Shown here: positions 1 through 11,700 of the stretch, piece by piece
Numbering within the stretch: the first letter of the stretch is position 1
Layout: each line of letters begins with the position of its first letter
Source: Rhipidocladum racemiflorum
Taxonomy: Eukaryota; Streptophyta; Magnoliopsida; Poales; Poaceae
Length of the DNA: 64,000 nt
Direction of reading: 5' to 3'
Assembly: GCA_036346355.1 (NCBI GenBank)
Contig: CM070569.1
Coordinates: 60,970,561-61,034,560, forward strand
The notes under the pieces: model-generated
Told to the model about the DNA's origin: nothing
Seen by the model: the letters and a program-made list of their open reading frames with translations, nothing else
Databases searched by the model: none
Position numbers and translations under genes: made by a program

Positions 1-1276
1 CAGCCGGTCGGAGATCGAGAAGCGGCTGCGCAGCGGCGGAGGCGGGTCCACGACGCTTGGCGAGCGGTCGCTCGGTGGCGATGGAAACCCTCGGTCGCGA
101 TGGCGAGGGCGTGCGCTTCATACGGACGCGTTCTCCCGATTCTTTGAGGATGTGGCGGCGGCGCGAGAAGGGCGAGAGAGATCTCGCAGCGTAGTTAGCT
201 AGTTTGTTTTACTTTTGCACCTAAAAACTTAGGCGCAAGACGCAGTTCAAATGGAATGGAAGCACGGGCTTCCACTATGGCTTAAAAGATTTCTTTGTTC
301 TTATTCTTTACGGCTCCACGAGCTTGGAGACTTAAGGTCTTGAGCTGAGAACGATCACTTAGCGAGTTGGCGGGCCCAGGTTCTTGGCAGAGTGGTGTTG
401 ATCGCCGACCCCACGGGGACACCACAGTGTCATGACTGCGTCTTGAGGATCGTGCTAAACTAGCCATCCAATCACCCGTCCCCTCACGCACACTTAGTGA
501 TCCTACCTGCCATCTTGGGACAGTACGAGGCAAATCGCCCGGCACTATCAAGAAGGCAAAGGCCGAAAAAGGGCAGGAAGATCGTGTTTGGACGGGAAAA
601 AGTATTTAACTTCAAAAGCAGAGGCCTCCCATGGCGAGGCGGAAGACATACTCAGGCCCGGTCGGGGGCGGAACCAAGGACTTACAACGATCAAGGGGTA
701 GAACTTGCAGATTTTCTATATTACGAGTTTGCTAGCTCCTCGTCGTCTTGATGGCCAACCTGACCGCCCCGGGGAGACAGAGACCACTTTGAAAGGTCCT
801 TCCCAGGAGGGCGGTTATGCGACGGCATGCGTCTGGATTCTTCGCCATAGAGCCGGGTCGCCCTCTTGCCAGCGTTCTCTCATTAACGGAGGGCGTGGTA
901 CCGCTGAGCTCTGTTGGTACTTTGCAACGCAAAGGCCGCCGATCCCGCCTCTTCCAAGAGGTTGATGTCGTCTCGACGCGGCTCTCCTGGTCTTCTTCCA
1001 CAAGCCTTGATGCGAGGTGACCCTAGTTCGGCTCAGGGGAGAAACGACAGCAGTAGACCAGGAAGAGGGTTTCCCCGTGAGCGGCTAGAGTGGTCGGAGT
1101 GACCACAACAGGAGCTCTTCGATCCCCGGGCGCCACGCTTGTGAGTCGGGTCGAACGCTGAGTCTTGAGGCCTTCAAGACAGCCGGGTTGGCGTTCATGG
1201 CCGTTGCTCACAGTGGCCGGCCAGAGCAAAGCAGGACCTTGGTGCCCATCTCTTCCGCGAAAGTCTAAGAAGGCCG
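1..1276 (-). other. 3' internal region of gypsy element, no recognisable domain
   Basis: About 1.3 kb between the integrase remnant and the window edge. It lies in the expected place for the integrase C-terminus and 3' untranslated part of the Tat element. No domain, LTR end or host gene could be recognised. Confidence 0.4.
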
Positions 1277-1552
1277 CTAGTGAGCTGGCGCCGTTAGCCG
1301 GTGATGATCACGGTTAAGCGACCGAGCGGGCAAAAATCTCGTATGAACTTGGCTAGCCGCGTGATGGATCTTCTTGCCTCGGCTTCTACCCACTTGGTGA
1401 ACTTGTCGATGGCGGCGAACAGGTGGTGTAGCCTTCGTGGCCCGCGAGCGGGCGAACAGATATCCGACCCGGTTGAAGGGCCAAGAGAGCGAAGGATAAT
1501 GCGGCAGGGGTGGTTGGTGGACTTTTGCTTGGCGTGGCCCGACACGCTTCAC
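1277..1552 (-). pseudogene. Integrase core remnant (Tat-like gypsy)
   Basis: The minus strand reads FAAIDKFTKWVEAEA followed by a motif like the ITRxVxxFIRD...IITDNG region, the segment between the first two catalytic Asp residues of Ty3/gypsy integrase. It breaks off at IITG, so the second catalytic Asp is missing or out of frame. Confidence 0.75.
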
Positions 1553-1999
1553 ATCTCCTCACCCGGCTCGCAAGCATCCGAGGGCGGTTGGCCAATAGAA
1601 CCCTTGTGAAGCTTTTCCCGCCATCGTTAAATATGGACATAGCTCCCTTTACGCCTCCATGGATATCCGAGCCAAATTGCTCCCCTCTTCCCCGAAAGTG
1701 ATGCACTTCGGAAGGAATTCCATTCTTACCCGGCGATGCTGAGTCCCGCCCACCAGGTATAGCACTTGCCAGCCTTCGTGCTATCTTCTCTTGGACGCAT
1801 CATCATCGGGGCACACTTGATCCAGCGGGTAGGCCAGGATCGGATCCATCCATGTGCCTTCCGTCATACAAATCTGGCGACCGCAGGTGGTCGTCAGTCT
1901 CGCTGGCCAGGGCATTTCAAGCGGAACCGCCTTCCCGAAGCGAGGGCTGAAGCGGCATCACCATCGTCCCGCTAGGAAATGGGGGCTGCGATGGGCGAT

Positions 2000-2842
2000 G
2001 CGGAAGCCTTTCCTCAAAGACAGGCCCGATGCAGGGACACGGTCGGCGGTGGCGAGCTGCCGTCACGAATGGTTGTCACGCCTGAGGATGTGAGTGTATC
2101 GGTCCTTGAAATGCCTTTCCAACTTCCGACCTCCGCGGGTATGCCATGGCCGGGTCGGGGCGAAAAGTCCTTCCTTGCTCGATTGACGACGGCGGTCGCC
2201 CTTGCTAGCGGCCCGGACATCGATGGTCTGCGACACGGAGCTCACCAAAGAAGCCCTGCGTACTCGGCGGCGTTGTTGGTGGCTTGAAGTCGGCGACCAC
2301 GTGAGGAGGTCCCTTCGGAGAGACCGGAGAACCCGCGCGCCTTCAAGCACGAAGAACGTCCGAAGGCGTCCAGGAGGCGGCGGGGACCTCATCGGCCCGG
2401 ACTCGAGATGGAGTCCACTCGACCATGAAGTCCGCCAGCCTTTGACTCTTTATTGAGGCGAGCAAACTTGATACCGAACTCCCCAGCTCAGCGGACCACT
2501 TAGCGTCGACCCTCAGCTTCGGTTGTGGAGGATCTCGCGAAGTGCGAGGAGACCAACTGTGATCTCTCCCTTGGAAATAGTGCGTGCTTTCTTGGCGCCA
2601 CTACCACCGCATAGACCATTTTACGAGGCTGAGGGTACCTTGTTTCTGCGTCGTGGAGCACTTTGCTGATGTAGTAGACCGGCCGTTGGACCCTCGCCCG
2701 TTCCACTACGGTAGCGCTCACTACACAGTGGCGCCACATCTGGCCGATAACGGCTCGCGACTCGGGGCGACCAGATCGGAGGAGAAGAGGTACTTCTTGG
2801 ATCTTCAAGCGCTTGTTGTTGGGCTTCACGGGGTCCATTCAA
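2000..2842 (-). pseudogene. RNase H and second (archaeal-type) RNase H remnants of Tat-like element
   Basis: Minus-strand frames at 2838-2500 read VYYISKVLHDAETRYPQ followed by a K.VYAVVVA segment, the connection/RNase H region of Tat-type pol. Around 2440-2400 another frame reads LADFMVEWTPS, which normally opens the additional RNase H domain of the Tat lineage; scattered matches to AAEYEALL-like and GDSQL-like stretches follow in shifted frames. The same additional domain is seen more clearly at 63,022-63,585 in a separate fragment. Confidence 0.6.
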
Positions 2843-3180
2843 ATGAGTTGGTTTTCTTCAACAACTTAAAACGCGTTGGCGAGACTTTTCTCCCAGTAGG
2901 ATATAAACCGGCCCAGGAAGCCTAAGCCACAGCCAAGCATTGCAGTTGCTTGAGCGCGGGTAGGCGGTCGCGTCGCTCAGTACTTCTATTTTCTCGGGTT
3001 GACCTCGATTCCACGGTAGAGACCAGAAGCCGGCGACTTCCGGGACGAGACACCAAACACGCACTTTCGGATTCAACGACGTGAGTTTTAAGGGTGAGAA
3101 GGTCTCTTCAAGGTCTGTATAAGCTCGTCGGCCCTCTTCGTTTTCACGACCAGATCATCAACATACACTTGAGGTTCTTC

Positions 3181-3612
3181 CTATTTGGGGCCGGAACACA
3201 ATGTGCATAACTTGCGTGATAAGTGGCACGTTTCAGCCCGAAAGGCATCTTGGCGTAAGCAATATACAGGGGAGTCAAAGCGGTCTTCTCTTCGTCTTCC
3301 TGCGCCATGCTGATCGATGATAACCCGGAGTAGGCGTCGAGGAAACCTGAGCTCGCACCCGCTGTGGAGTCGGACGGCGATGTCTATCCGGCCGCAAGAG
3401 TGCTGAGTCCTTGGGGACAGGCTTTGTTGAGGTCGGTGAAGTCGATGCACATTTCGCCACTTCCCATTAGACTTCTTTACAAGCAGGTTGGCCAACCACT
3501 CTGGTGGCGGCCTCGCACAATCTTGGCAGACAGATTTTCCACCTGCTCCGAATGGCGTCTGCCGCTCTGGCGCTGCCGGATCTTCTGCCGGCAGGCGCTC
3601 GAGCGTTGCCAA
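3181..3612 (-). pseudogene. Reverse transcriptase remnant (Tat-like gypsy)
   Basis: VKKSNGKWR is followed, across a frameshift, by a stretch matching the usual MCIDFTDLNKACPKD, then residues corresponding to the LPRID and FLDAYSGYHQI region of gypsy reverse transcriptase. Adjacent frames carry the later parts. The catalytic xxDD box is not legible. It lies between the gag and RNase H remnants, as expected. Confidence 0.7.
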
Positions 3613-4768
3613 TCGGTGCTTTCGATCACCTCCACGGGGACCCGGTCATTTCGATGGTTCCCGAGCGAACACATCTGTGTGTTAGGACTGAGGAAGGTGG
3701 CAGCGCGTCTTCCTGTTGGCGCCGAGGTCGGTGCCGATCTTGGCGACCTTGCCCGAGCCTTCCTCGCCCATGGGGACCGCCTTTGCCTCGCCCACGGGCT
3801 GGCGGAGCGGGACTTGGCCGAGGGCAGGTTGTCGATCCTTGTAGCGCCAGCGAAAGGTAGTGTGCCAAGATCCTGCCGGACTGAGCCGAGCAGGCTTCCA
3901 ATCTATCACCTTCACGTAATGGGACCCCAGCCCTGGGATTTTCACCAAGATGTGGCGTAGTGGGCCACCGCCATGAACTTAACGAGGGCAGGCGGCCAAG
4001 CGAGGGCATTATAGGGAGAGGTCGGCGACCTCAAAATCTACCAGCTCCGTTTCGGAAGTTCTCGACCAGGCGTTCTGCAGTCGGACTTGTCCCGGGGTAG
4101 GAGAGGCCACCCGGGGCTCTCCGTAAAGCGAAGCAGGCGCGGCTCTCGTCTGAGATCTGGGCGCTGATACGCCCGGGATCGACAAGAGTTGATGGCACGC
4201 CTCCATCAACCAGGACCCGCCTAACCGCATTGCGGACCGTGGGGACACACGATCGGGGAGATGGCCAGGGCGGAGGTGTTCTCTGGGTGTCGGCCCGGTA
4301 AAGTGATCGCTGTATTCGACCACTTCGCCGGTGCCCGAGACGTCGGCGTGGTGGCACACACCTGCCTCGAATCCGCTTGTGCTGAGTTCGAGGTAGGTAG
4401 GTGGAGCCACCGTATGAACATGCCACCGTGTGCTCCACTTTCTTTGGAAGGCTAGCGGAGCCACATCTTCGTCGTCGTCTTACGCAATCTTTCTCGCGTT
4501 TCTTGAGCCGCTTTGTCGAACTTAGATACAACTTGGCGATCCTCCAAGTCATGTCCGCTGCGTTCGATGGATGGGGCAATAGGGCTTGCCGCCATCGTTT
4601 GCCGAGCGGCGGCAGTCCCTGCGTCGCCGCGCCTGCCGGCGCTTTCGTCCGTTGGTCTGGTCATCATGGCCGGGATTTGGGCTCCGCTCAGCGACCAAGA
4701 CCTCCTAGCGGTTGCCTCCCTCGCTTTTTTCTTTTTTCTTCTTGCGGTCGGAGGACCAGGTGCCAACG

Positions 4769-5465
4769 TCACCGGAATCGGAAGGCCTCGTGGCACAGAG
4801 CCGGCATACTGGCGCACTTGTGCGCCCGGGGAAGAAACAACTTCAGATGTGGTTGAGATGACGACCGGCGCGTGCCATCTTTTTCCCGCATCTTCTGGTC
4901 GGACCCCCTCAGGAAGCGATGATCACCGACGCTTTCGGAGATCCGGATCGTGTTGGCGTTGACGTGCGTTGAACCGCGGATGAACTCTCTCGGGGACTCC
5001 CCTCCGTCTGCTCGGGCGTGGAAGTGGGTCCTCCACGCCTGGTTGAGCGTAAGGCCACTGAAAGTTGGCGACAAAATGTCGCATAGCCCCTCCACGAGTG
5101 CACGAGCCTCGCGGGAGGTTAAGTAACAAGACCGAGGCGAGCCCGTTAGTAGCGTCGGAGGTAGTTGGCCATGACCTTCTCGGACCCTCGCCGCAGCGTA
5201 CCACCGTGGTGTAGATGAAGGAACTCTCCTGCAGGTTGGTGGTACCATCATACTTCGATGGAGGCGCGAATCTCTCCTGGCCATCACGGCTTGCGAAGAG
5301 CGGAAGAACGCCCCGGCACCAGCGTTGTAGGGAGTAAGCGCCCGTTCGCCCGGCCCCGATCCTGAGGAGAGGATGAGGAGTGCGACCCCTCGCTCTCCCT
5401 GAGTCGAGGAGAGACCCCTGTCTTATGCCCCATGACGTTCGCGGCGAGGACATGGCAGCAGTCAT
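4769..5465 (-). pseudogene. gag remnant of Tat-like gypsy element
   Basis: Overlapping minus-strand frames hold pieces of the retrotransposon capsid domain: KYDGTTNLQESSFIYTTVV, then a region matching the usual SWLxNLPxGSI stretch, then NFQ..YA and a PREFIRG-like motif. Tat/RIRE2 gag proteins have the same order (KYDGTTDPEEF, IYTTVI, NFQGTYARPG, SLREFIQRF). Several frameshifts separate the pieces, so no gag protein can be made. Confidence 0.7.
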
Positions 5466-6060
5466 TGCTGGCCAAGCGCCGCTTCGTCGGCGCGATCGGA
5501 GGTCTTCACGGTTCCCCTAGACTGGGGACCGCGGAAGCAAAGCGGAATCATGTGCATGTCCCTCGTGAATGGCGAGGGGTTGCAACGAGACCCCCTTCCC
5601 CTTGTCCCGAGCCCTTGGCCAGGAGAGTGCGTCGTGGTGGTGGCCGGAACACTGGCACGTCGGTAGCGCGTTCCTGCATAGCCGGAAGCCTCAGTAGGGT
5701 CGCCACTTCAACTTCTTCATTTGCGGCGTCCACCAGGTGGACGATGTCCGCGACACGGAGTGGGGGGTGTTCGCTCGAGTTCTTGGGGATGATCGAAGCG
5801 ATCGGCATGGAGGCTTCGCGAAGTGTCGTCACCAGCCAGCGCCAGCCAGCGAATGGGCCGACTGACCCGGCGTAAGGCCATGCGCGGCCCCAGCGGAGGA
5901 CCGGGTGGCGGCTCCCTCCCGGAACGTCCGGGATCGGCTACGGCGCGCGCTTTCCGGGCAAATTACGCGATTGAGTGCGACTCCGCCATGCGAACATAAG
6001 CGCTCACAGCCTGTGAGCTTGACGGAGATGGAAGGAAGAGGCAATCTAACCACCAAGAGC

Positions 6061-6075
6061 CCCTACAGCGCGCCA
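6061..6075 (-). other. Primer-binding site of the Tat-like gypsy element
   Basis: On the minus strand this reads TGGCGCGCTGTAGGG, one base inside the LTR. TGGCGC...GTAGGGG is the usual primer site of RIRE2/Tat-type elements, thought to pair with the 3' end of a tRNA (probably tRNA-Arg; not checked). Confidence 0.7.
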
Positions 6076-6076
6076 C

Positions 6077-6934
6077 TGTCGGCGTTCTAGCTGCCTAGGC
6101 ACCTGAATTGGGTGCTTATGAGGTTCAAAGCAGGGGCTTTGGGGCAATTCGCCGAGGAAAGGAAGAAGGCGGCAGAGTGCAGAAACTCAGGGAACAAGGA
6201 GGCGCAGAGCTTTTACCTGTGTTCAGGGCCCTCATAAGAGTAATAGCCCTAGTCACTGCTTTCTTTTGGTATTGCTTGTGTTCTTGCTTTGAAGGAAATG
6301 AAAGCCTTACAATCTTCAGAACCCCCTCTCCTATGCACCTGGCTCCCTTTTATACTAGAGTGGCCAGGGCGCATGGGTGGCTTACCCCAGCCACCATCAT
6401 TACCTTTGGCATGGGATTATTTATTGCACGCGTCGGCTCGTTCTTACTCTTCATTAATGACTGCCCGCTTTGTCACAATCCCACCTCGGGCCCCGTCCAC
6501 CAACGCTTCCCGTTACGTCGAGGGTAGGTGCTGTAGTGATGTCACGCGCCAATTAATGCGTGCCTGAGGAAGAAGCGGGCGTGCCGTGCATCATCCGCGC
6601 GCCTTGCATTTAATGCACAACTGCATTAAATGCCCGACTCGAGGAGTAGCCCGTGCCACCTTTCCCGGCGACCACCTTCTGGTGCGCCGGCGTCAACACT
6701 TTGGCGCCCGCGTGTCCGAGGCGACCACCTTCCTGGTCGCTGGGCGTATGTTGCCACGCAGCGTCCGGCGACCACCTTCTGATGGCGCCCGGGCGTGGCC
6801 TGGCCATACGTGCCCCGGCGACCACCTTCTGGTCGCCCGGCGTGGCCTGGCATACGTGCCCCAGGTCGACCACACCCCTGGCGACCTTTTTAACTGCGGG
6901 GGAGTGGGGACCCTGGCGCAAAGTACGCCGACAC
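6077..6934 (-). repeat. 5' LTR of the Tat-like gypsy element (858 bp)
   Basis: The two ends form a perfect 8-bp inverted repeat, TGTCGGCG at 6077 and CGCCGACA ending at 6934, giving the expected TG...CA ends. A primer-binding-site-like sequence lies one base inside the lower end. The LTR contains four roughly 50-bp tandem repeats (6667-6865). The second LTR is not in the window, so the target duplication cannot be checked. Confidence 0.85.
6667..6865. repeat. Four tandem ~50-bp repeats within the Tat LTR
   Basis: Units start at 6667, 6720, 6767 and 6817, each opening with GGCGACCACCTTCTGG or a close variant and ending in a GC-rich stretch such as GGCGTGGCCTGGCATACG. They lie in the U3-equivalent part of the LTR, where tandem repeats often act as promoter or enhancer units in plant LTR elements. 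That role is inferred. Confidence 0.85.
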
Positions 6935-7381
6935 TGGGTGCACGAGAATGTGTCGGTAAAGTGAATGTTCCACCCTAGTTAATTAAGGATCGAAATGTGT
7001 GTTACTTTGGACCGAGCAATACCATACAACCACAGGTCTATATGGGTACGACCTAGCTAAGTAATTTGTGCGTTTCATTATTTGACTTCGCCGTTGGGTG
7101 GAATGCGGTGTCAGATGGAGACACGCGCAAGGCGCAAGAGGGGACTTCTATACTGGGTGGCTAGAACCCTAACAACGATGAAACCTCAGTGGGCGTAGTC
7201 AATAGTGGGGTCGTGCATTGTAAAGGCCTTGTCATGATATCTCCGCCGACACATCAAAGGAAGTGTGTTTATTGTACATGGCACCAAGAGTTGATCATGT
7301 CTTGTGGGTAAAGTTGTACACACTCTGCAGAGTTAAAGCTACTTAAGTAGCTATACACCTCTCATCCTCTCGCGTCTCCCA
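6935..7381. other. Intergenic; old LTR-like remnant with a conserved gypsy LTR motif
   Basis: No gene is seen. At 7301-7332 the plus strand carries CTTGTGGGTAAAG, a TGTACA spacer and CTCTGCAGAG. The same block, on the opposite strand, occurs in three gypsy LTRs of this window (21570-21600, 30350-30380, 45628-45658). This spacer is therefore probably the remains of another Tekay/RIRE3-type LTR in plus orientation. Its ends could not be defined. Confidence 0.45.
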
Positions 7382-7660
7382 GTGAAGGGCGTCGTTTCCG
7401 CTCCCTCGCGTTGCGTCGTGCTGCATCTTGTTGTCGCTGCGCAATCCTCAGCAACGCGGAGCCGCGGCCTCGCTGCGACGCCACGACGGCTGCTACGCGA
7501 GGCTCTTCAGCTTCGGCGACTCCCTCATCGACAAGGCGACAACGGCAACTGGCTCACACGCTGCTTCACGGATTCAGCATCGGGCGCACGCACAAGCAGG
7601 TAGAGCCTCTTCACATCAGGCTGCACTCTTATCATCTTCTCTACGAGCATGGAGCATTGC
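7382..7660 (+). pseudogene. GDSL esterase/lipase, 5' exon fragment with frameshift
   Basis: One plus frame reads CYARLFSFGDSLID (7490-7530). This is block I of plant GDSL esterases, where the Ser of GDS is the nucleophile and the block is usually followed by TGN. Immediately after ID the reading continues in another frame as DNGNWLTRCF, so a small indel splits the motif. Downstream there is no recognisable block III or catalytic Asp-His; the CACTA element starts 160 bp further on. Upstream residues are Ala/Arg-rich without a clean signal peptide. It is read as a decayed or incompletely copied first exon; a sequencing indel in a real truncated gene is the alternative. Confidence 0.55.
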
Positions 7661-7834
7661 ATGCGTACATGCACACACGTAAAGATGGGGAATTCTCAGT
7701 GTGATCTCCTTTTTTAAGTTTTGATGTTTAATTAGTTAGCTTTGATTGCTAGTGCCCTTAATTCATGTGAGCGAGCGAGTATGCATGCTTCGCAAATTAT
7801 GTGCAGTGCACCGACTACCACTATACGACGGTTC

Positions 7835-8100
7835 ACTTACAGCGACCTACGGTTGGTTGCTAAAAGCGGCTTCAGCGACCTACGGTTAGTCGCTAAAAAC
7901 CATTAGCGACCCATAAGGATGGTCGCTGTAAGTGCCGTCGCTAAAGGCTTTAGCGACCGACATCTTTTTAGCGACCGAGCGTAGGTCGCTGAAGTTGTAT
8001 ATTTAGCGACCAACTGTGGGTTGTTGTACTATAGATTTAGCGACCAACCGTGAGTCGTTATACTATACATTAGCAACCAACAGAAAGTCGCCCTCTTTAC
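7835..8100. repeat. Left subterminal repeats of the CACTA element
   Basis: Repeated direct and inverted copies of AGCGACC(A/T)ACGGTTGGTCGCTAA-like words, about 25-30 bp apart. They match those at 12010-12190 near the other end and can pair into hairpins. In CACTA elements such arrays are the transposase-binding sites. Confidence 0.85.
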
Positions 8101-8704
8101 AGTTGTTATTAATAATAATATACAGTTAATTATATATACAAAAGCACCACAAATCACAGATTTTTATACACATAATCACATAGACATACAAAGTATAATA
8201 CCACAATCATAGATCCATCACATAAACACAAAAGCACCACAATTAGATATTCACAAAAGCACCACAGTTATATTACTCACAACTAGATCATTCACGAGAT
8301 AGCTAGCTAGATCATTCACAAAAGCTCCAGAGCTGATCACCACAAAAGCACCACAGCTACATCACTCCAGCTTCAAGCGGTTCAAAAGCCCACAACTACA
8401 TCAAGAACTTTGCCTCGTTCGTCTTGTTTAGTCTTTAGGAAATGTTTAGAGCTTTATGCCTCAGACTTACGCAGTGTGTAGAGATGCAGAGAACGAATTC
8501 TTAGTTGTTTGGAGACTATCATTTAAAGTACATCTATATGGCGCATAGCTTAGAGCATAAGAAGATAGTAGCAATATTGAAAGGAAGAGCAATGAAAAGC
8601 GATGTAAGCAGTAAAGTAGAGGAAAACGTAAACAAACATATGTAAGAAATAGGCGCTGTAGGTATTAGAAATAAATCTACCTGATCACAAAAAGAAATAG
8701 CCAA

Positions 8705-11700
8705 ATTATGCATGGAGGAAGAATTACTTTATCTGGAAGCTCCTCTTTGATTGGCTTCAACTTGTCACGCGATCCAACCTTTGAAAGGGAGAAGGATTTG
8801 TGAGGCTACTCAAGTGGTTGTCTTACCTCCTCACAAAACATATTCCAATCCATCTCACATCCATATCAGGCAGAATCAAGTATGTATGAAATAACCGTTT
8901 GCTCTTTTATTTGCGCTGCTCTGCGGAAATGGTAGAATACACTATCATGTCAAGCTATGAACTTCATAAAAGGTCAGAGGAAATATTAAAATGAAAACAA
9001 CAACTCACTGCAATTTTCTTGAATGAGAGCTCCATTTTCTGCCACAATTCCCATTGAAGTATATTGTGCATCACCCAAGCACCTAGAAATATTATTGTGT
9101 ACAGGTTTCGGAACAGCAGTTATATCTTCTACAGCTGATAGATTATCTACTGGAAGGTTCAATCTTTTTGACAATTGTGTGATACTTTGATGAAAATGCC
9201 ACTGTAACACGAGATGAAGTGCTGAAAACAAGAGGTCACATGTTATTCTAGTACAAGAGGGAAATTATGATCACACATAGCATTTTTTTATTGGATGCAT
9301 AGCAGAAATTCAGCAAATGCATGTCAGCGTGCTCATCATCATTACTTATCAAAGCGATACCTGGTTAACACTATCGATATTAGCCGCCTAGCTCCAGTAG
9401 GAGGCCTCATCGTTGCAAAGTTTCTTAGTGTCTTATCACTACAGGTAGCATATCTGAACTAATGGGATCAGAGACATTCGATTCAATTATTGTTGCAATA
9501 GCTAAACAACCTAGAGCCCAAAACTTATTGTTGTCATTAGAAAAATGAGGGTCTGCCACTAAAATGGGGTGCACTCGAGGATTTGCCACTACATTGTCTC
9601 ATTGACATGTAGGCCAGGACCCACTTGTCAGTGATGTATCGCAAATATTTGCAATGGCAAATCCTTGGTTTCGTCACTTAGCATTTAATTCACGGTGCTG
9701 CTCATCCTGATGTTCAAGAGCATTTGGTAGAGTTTCAATTTATCTTGAAAGAACTTTAATTGAGACACAGGAACGACACTACAAAAATATCACGAATTAA
9801 GTATAAAAATAAGAAAAACAATATGCAGTGGAGATGGGGTACAAGGCCACATCAAGTTATTTAATAAATAAGTCCTATGAGAACCTTACCTCAGAAAATC
9901 TTTCAGATTCTAATGTGCTCAAAGGATTTAGGCCCCCTTCTTTATGCTGTGAACTGCCATGCTCCTCTTGATCAGTCATCTAAGCAATTCAGCTGTAAAA
10001 CCAGTCGTGTTTCATCCATGTTATTAGTGGTTGAGATAAATTGGGTACCTATTGGACTAACATTGAATATAGACAAACAGGGTTTGTGACAGTGGTTGGT
10101 TTAAGCATTTGTACAGAGGTTACTAAGTCGATAAAATAGGAAAGTGCAAGTGAAAAAGAACCTGTAGAATCACTAACATAAAACAGAGAAAGAAACACAC
10201 TTGAAGGTGATGTTAGGTACCTACAAAATATTGACAATATAACTACAGAAAACCCAGCTGGCAGTACTAAACAGAACATTTAGAGAAGTTTGAGATTTAT
10301 CAACAGCAGATTGCCATTTCAATTCCAGTTTTGCCATCTCTTTCCTTATAGTATCAAGAAAGCCGTCTTTTGCCTGAGTTAATATCGGCTAAACTGGCAA
10401 GCTTTTACCCTATGGATGAGGATGTACATACCATTAAATGGTACCTAAACAGCATGTATCAACCAATTAGCCATTTCAGTATATAAAATTGATCAAGGAA
10501 TGGAGGACCCAATAGCCAGCAGCATAAACAAAACCAATTCTTGTACTCAAAACTAAATAAGACTATGATAATGATATAAATAAGGCCATTTCTCCCTAAG
10601 AACCAATGCATAAATAAGATCACCTCCTGACAGCAAGATCTAATTTTGTCGCATGAATCCCATTATTGTACTAAAAATTAACAGCAAAATTAACTCTTGC
10701 ATACAATCCTAGTTCGTTTTATTTTAAAAAGAAATTCCAAAGAATGATTTCAAGCGGCTAGAAATAATAGATGTGAATGGTTTAATGATTAAGAAACTGC
10801 GCTTGTCAACAAAGGGAGAGATTCAGGAAACAATAAGAATGAGCAATGGAAAGCACATCTGAGTATCCGACCACAATTGCATCAGCTCAACTACCTACTC
10901 TGCTCCAACATGATTGGCAAAGCGAACAAGCACAAGATATCGAATCTTAATCTAAAGCCACCTGACCTGCGAGTACTCCGTAGTTCGTTTTATTTAAAAA
11001 AGAAATTCCAAAGAATGATTTCAAGCGGTTAGAAATAATAGATGTGAAACGTTTAATGATTAAGAAACTACGTTTGTCAACAAAGGGAGAGATTCAGGAA
11101 ACAATAAGAATGAGTAATGGAAAGCACATCTGAGTATCCGACCACAACTGCATCAACTCAACTATCTACTCTGCTCCAACATGATTGGCAAAGCGAACAA
11201 GCACAAGATATCGAATGTTAATCTAAAGCCACCTGACCTGCGAGTACTTAATTCACCTGCGAAGTAGACCAAAAAGCTGTTATGTTAACATGAGAAAAAA
11301 GCTTGAGATGCCAATCGTAATTAGAGGGGGGAAATGGAAGAAAATAGGTAAGCGGCCGGAGCGCAAAGGCGAGCTCGCGCTTCATGGCCTGAGGCACTGG
11401 AAATGAGCCGCCGCCGTCGCCGGCAGAGGAGCCGGGCATGGGAGAGGCCCCCCCTGCGATGTAGCCCTCCGCCTCTTGGTGCCGCTTGTTCCTGAGGGGA
11501 CGGAGGAGGAGATGGGCCGGAGCGGGTGCGTCCGGGGAAGGCGGCGATCTCGGAGAGCGACTGGAACGCGAAGGCGAGCCCGCGCTTCACGGCCCGTGGC
11601 GCCGGAGATGAGCCGCCGCCGCCGCCTCTTGGCGTCGCTTGCTCTTGTGGGGACGGAGGAGGAGATGGGCCGGAGCGGGTGCGGCCGGGGGAGGCGGGGA

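Larger units (their letters stand above)
1..6934 (-). mobile_element. Degenerate Ty3/gypsy (Tat/RIRE2-like) retrotransposon, 3' end outside window
   Basis: Read on the minus strand the order is LTR (6077-6934), primer-binding site, gag remnant (about 5460-4770), reverse transcriptase (3612-3181), RNase H (2842-2500), a second RNase H-like segment (about 2460-2000) and integrase core (1552-1277). That order, with an extra RNase H domain between RT-RNase H and integrase, is typical of the Tat lineage of plant Ty3/gypsy elements. Every domain is broken by frameshifts and stops, so the copy is dead. The first 1.2 kb holds no recognisable domain and is taken as the 3' internal part; the 3' LTR must lie left of the window. 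Lineage comes from motif recognition, not a search. Confidence 0.8.
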
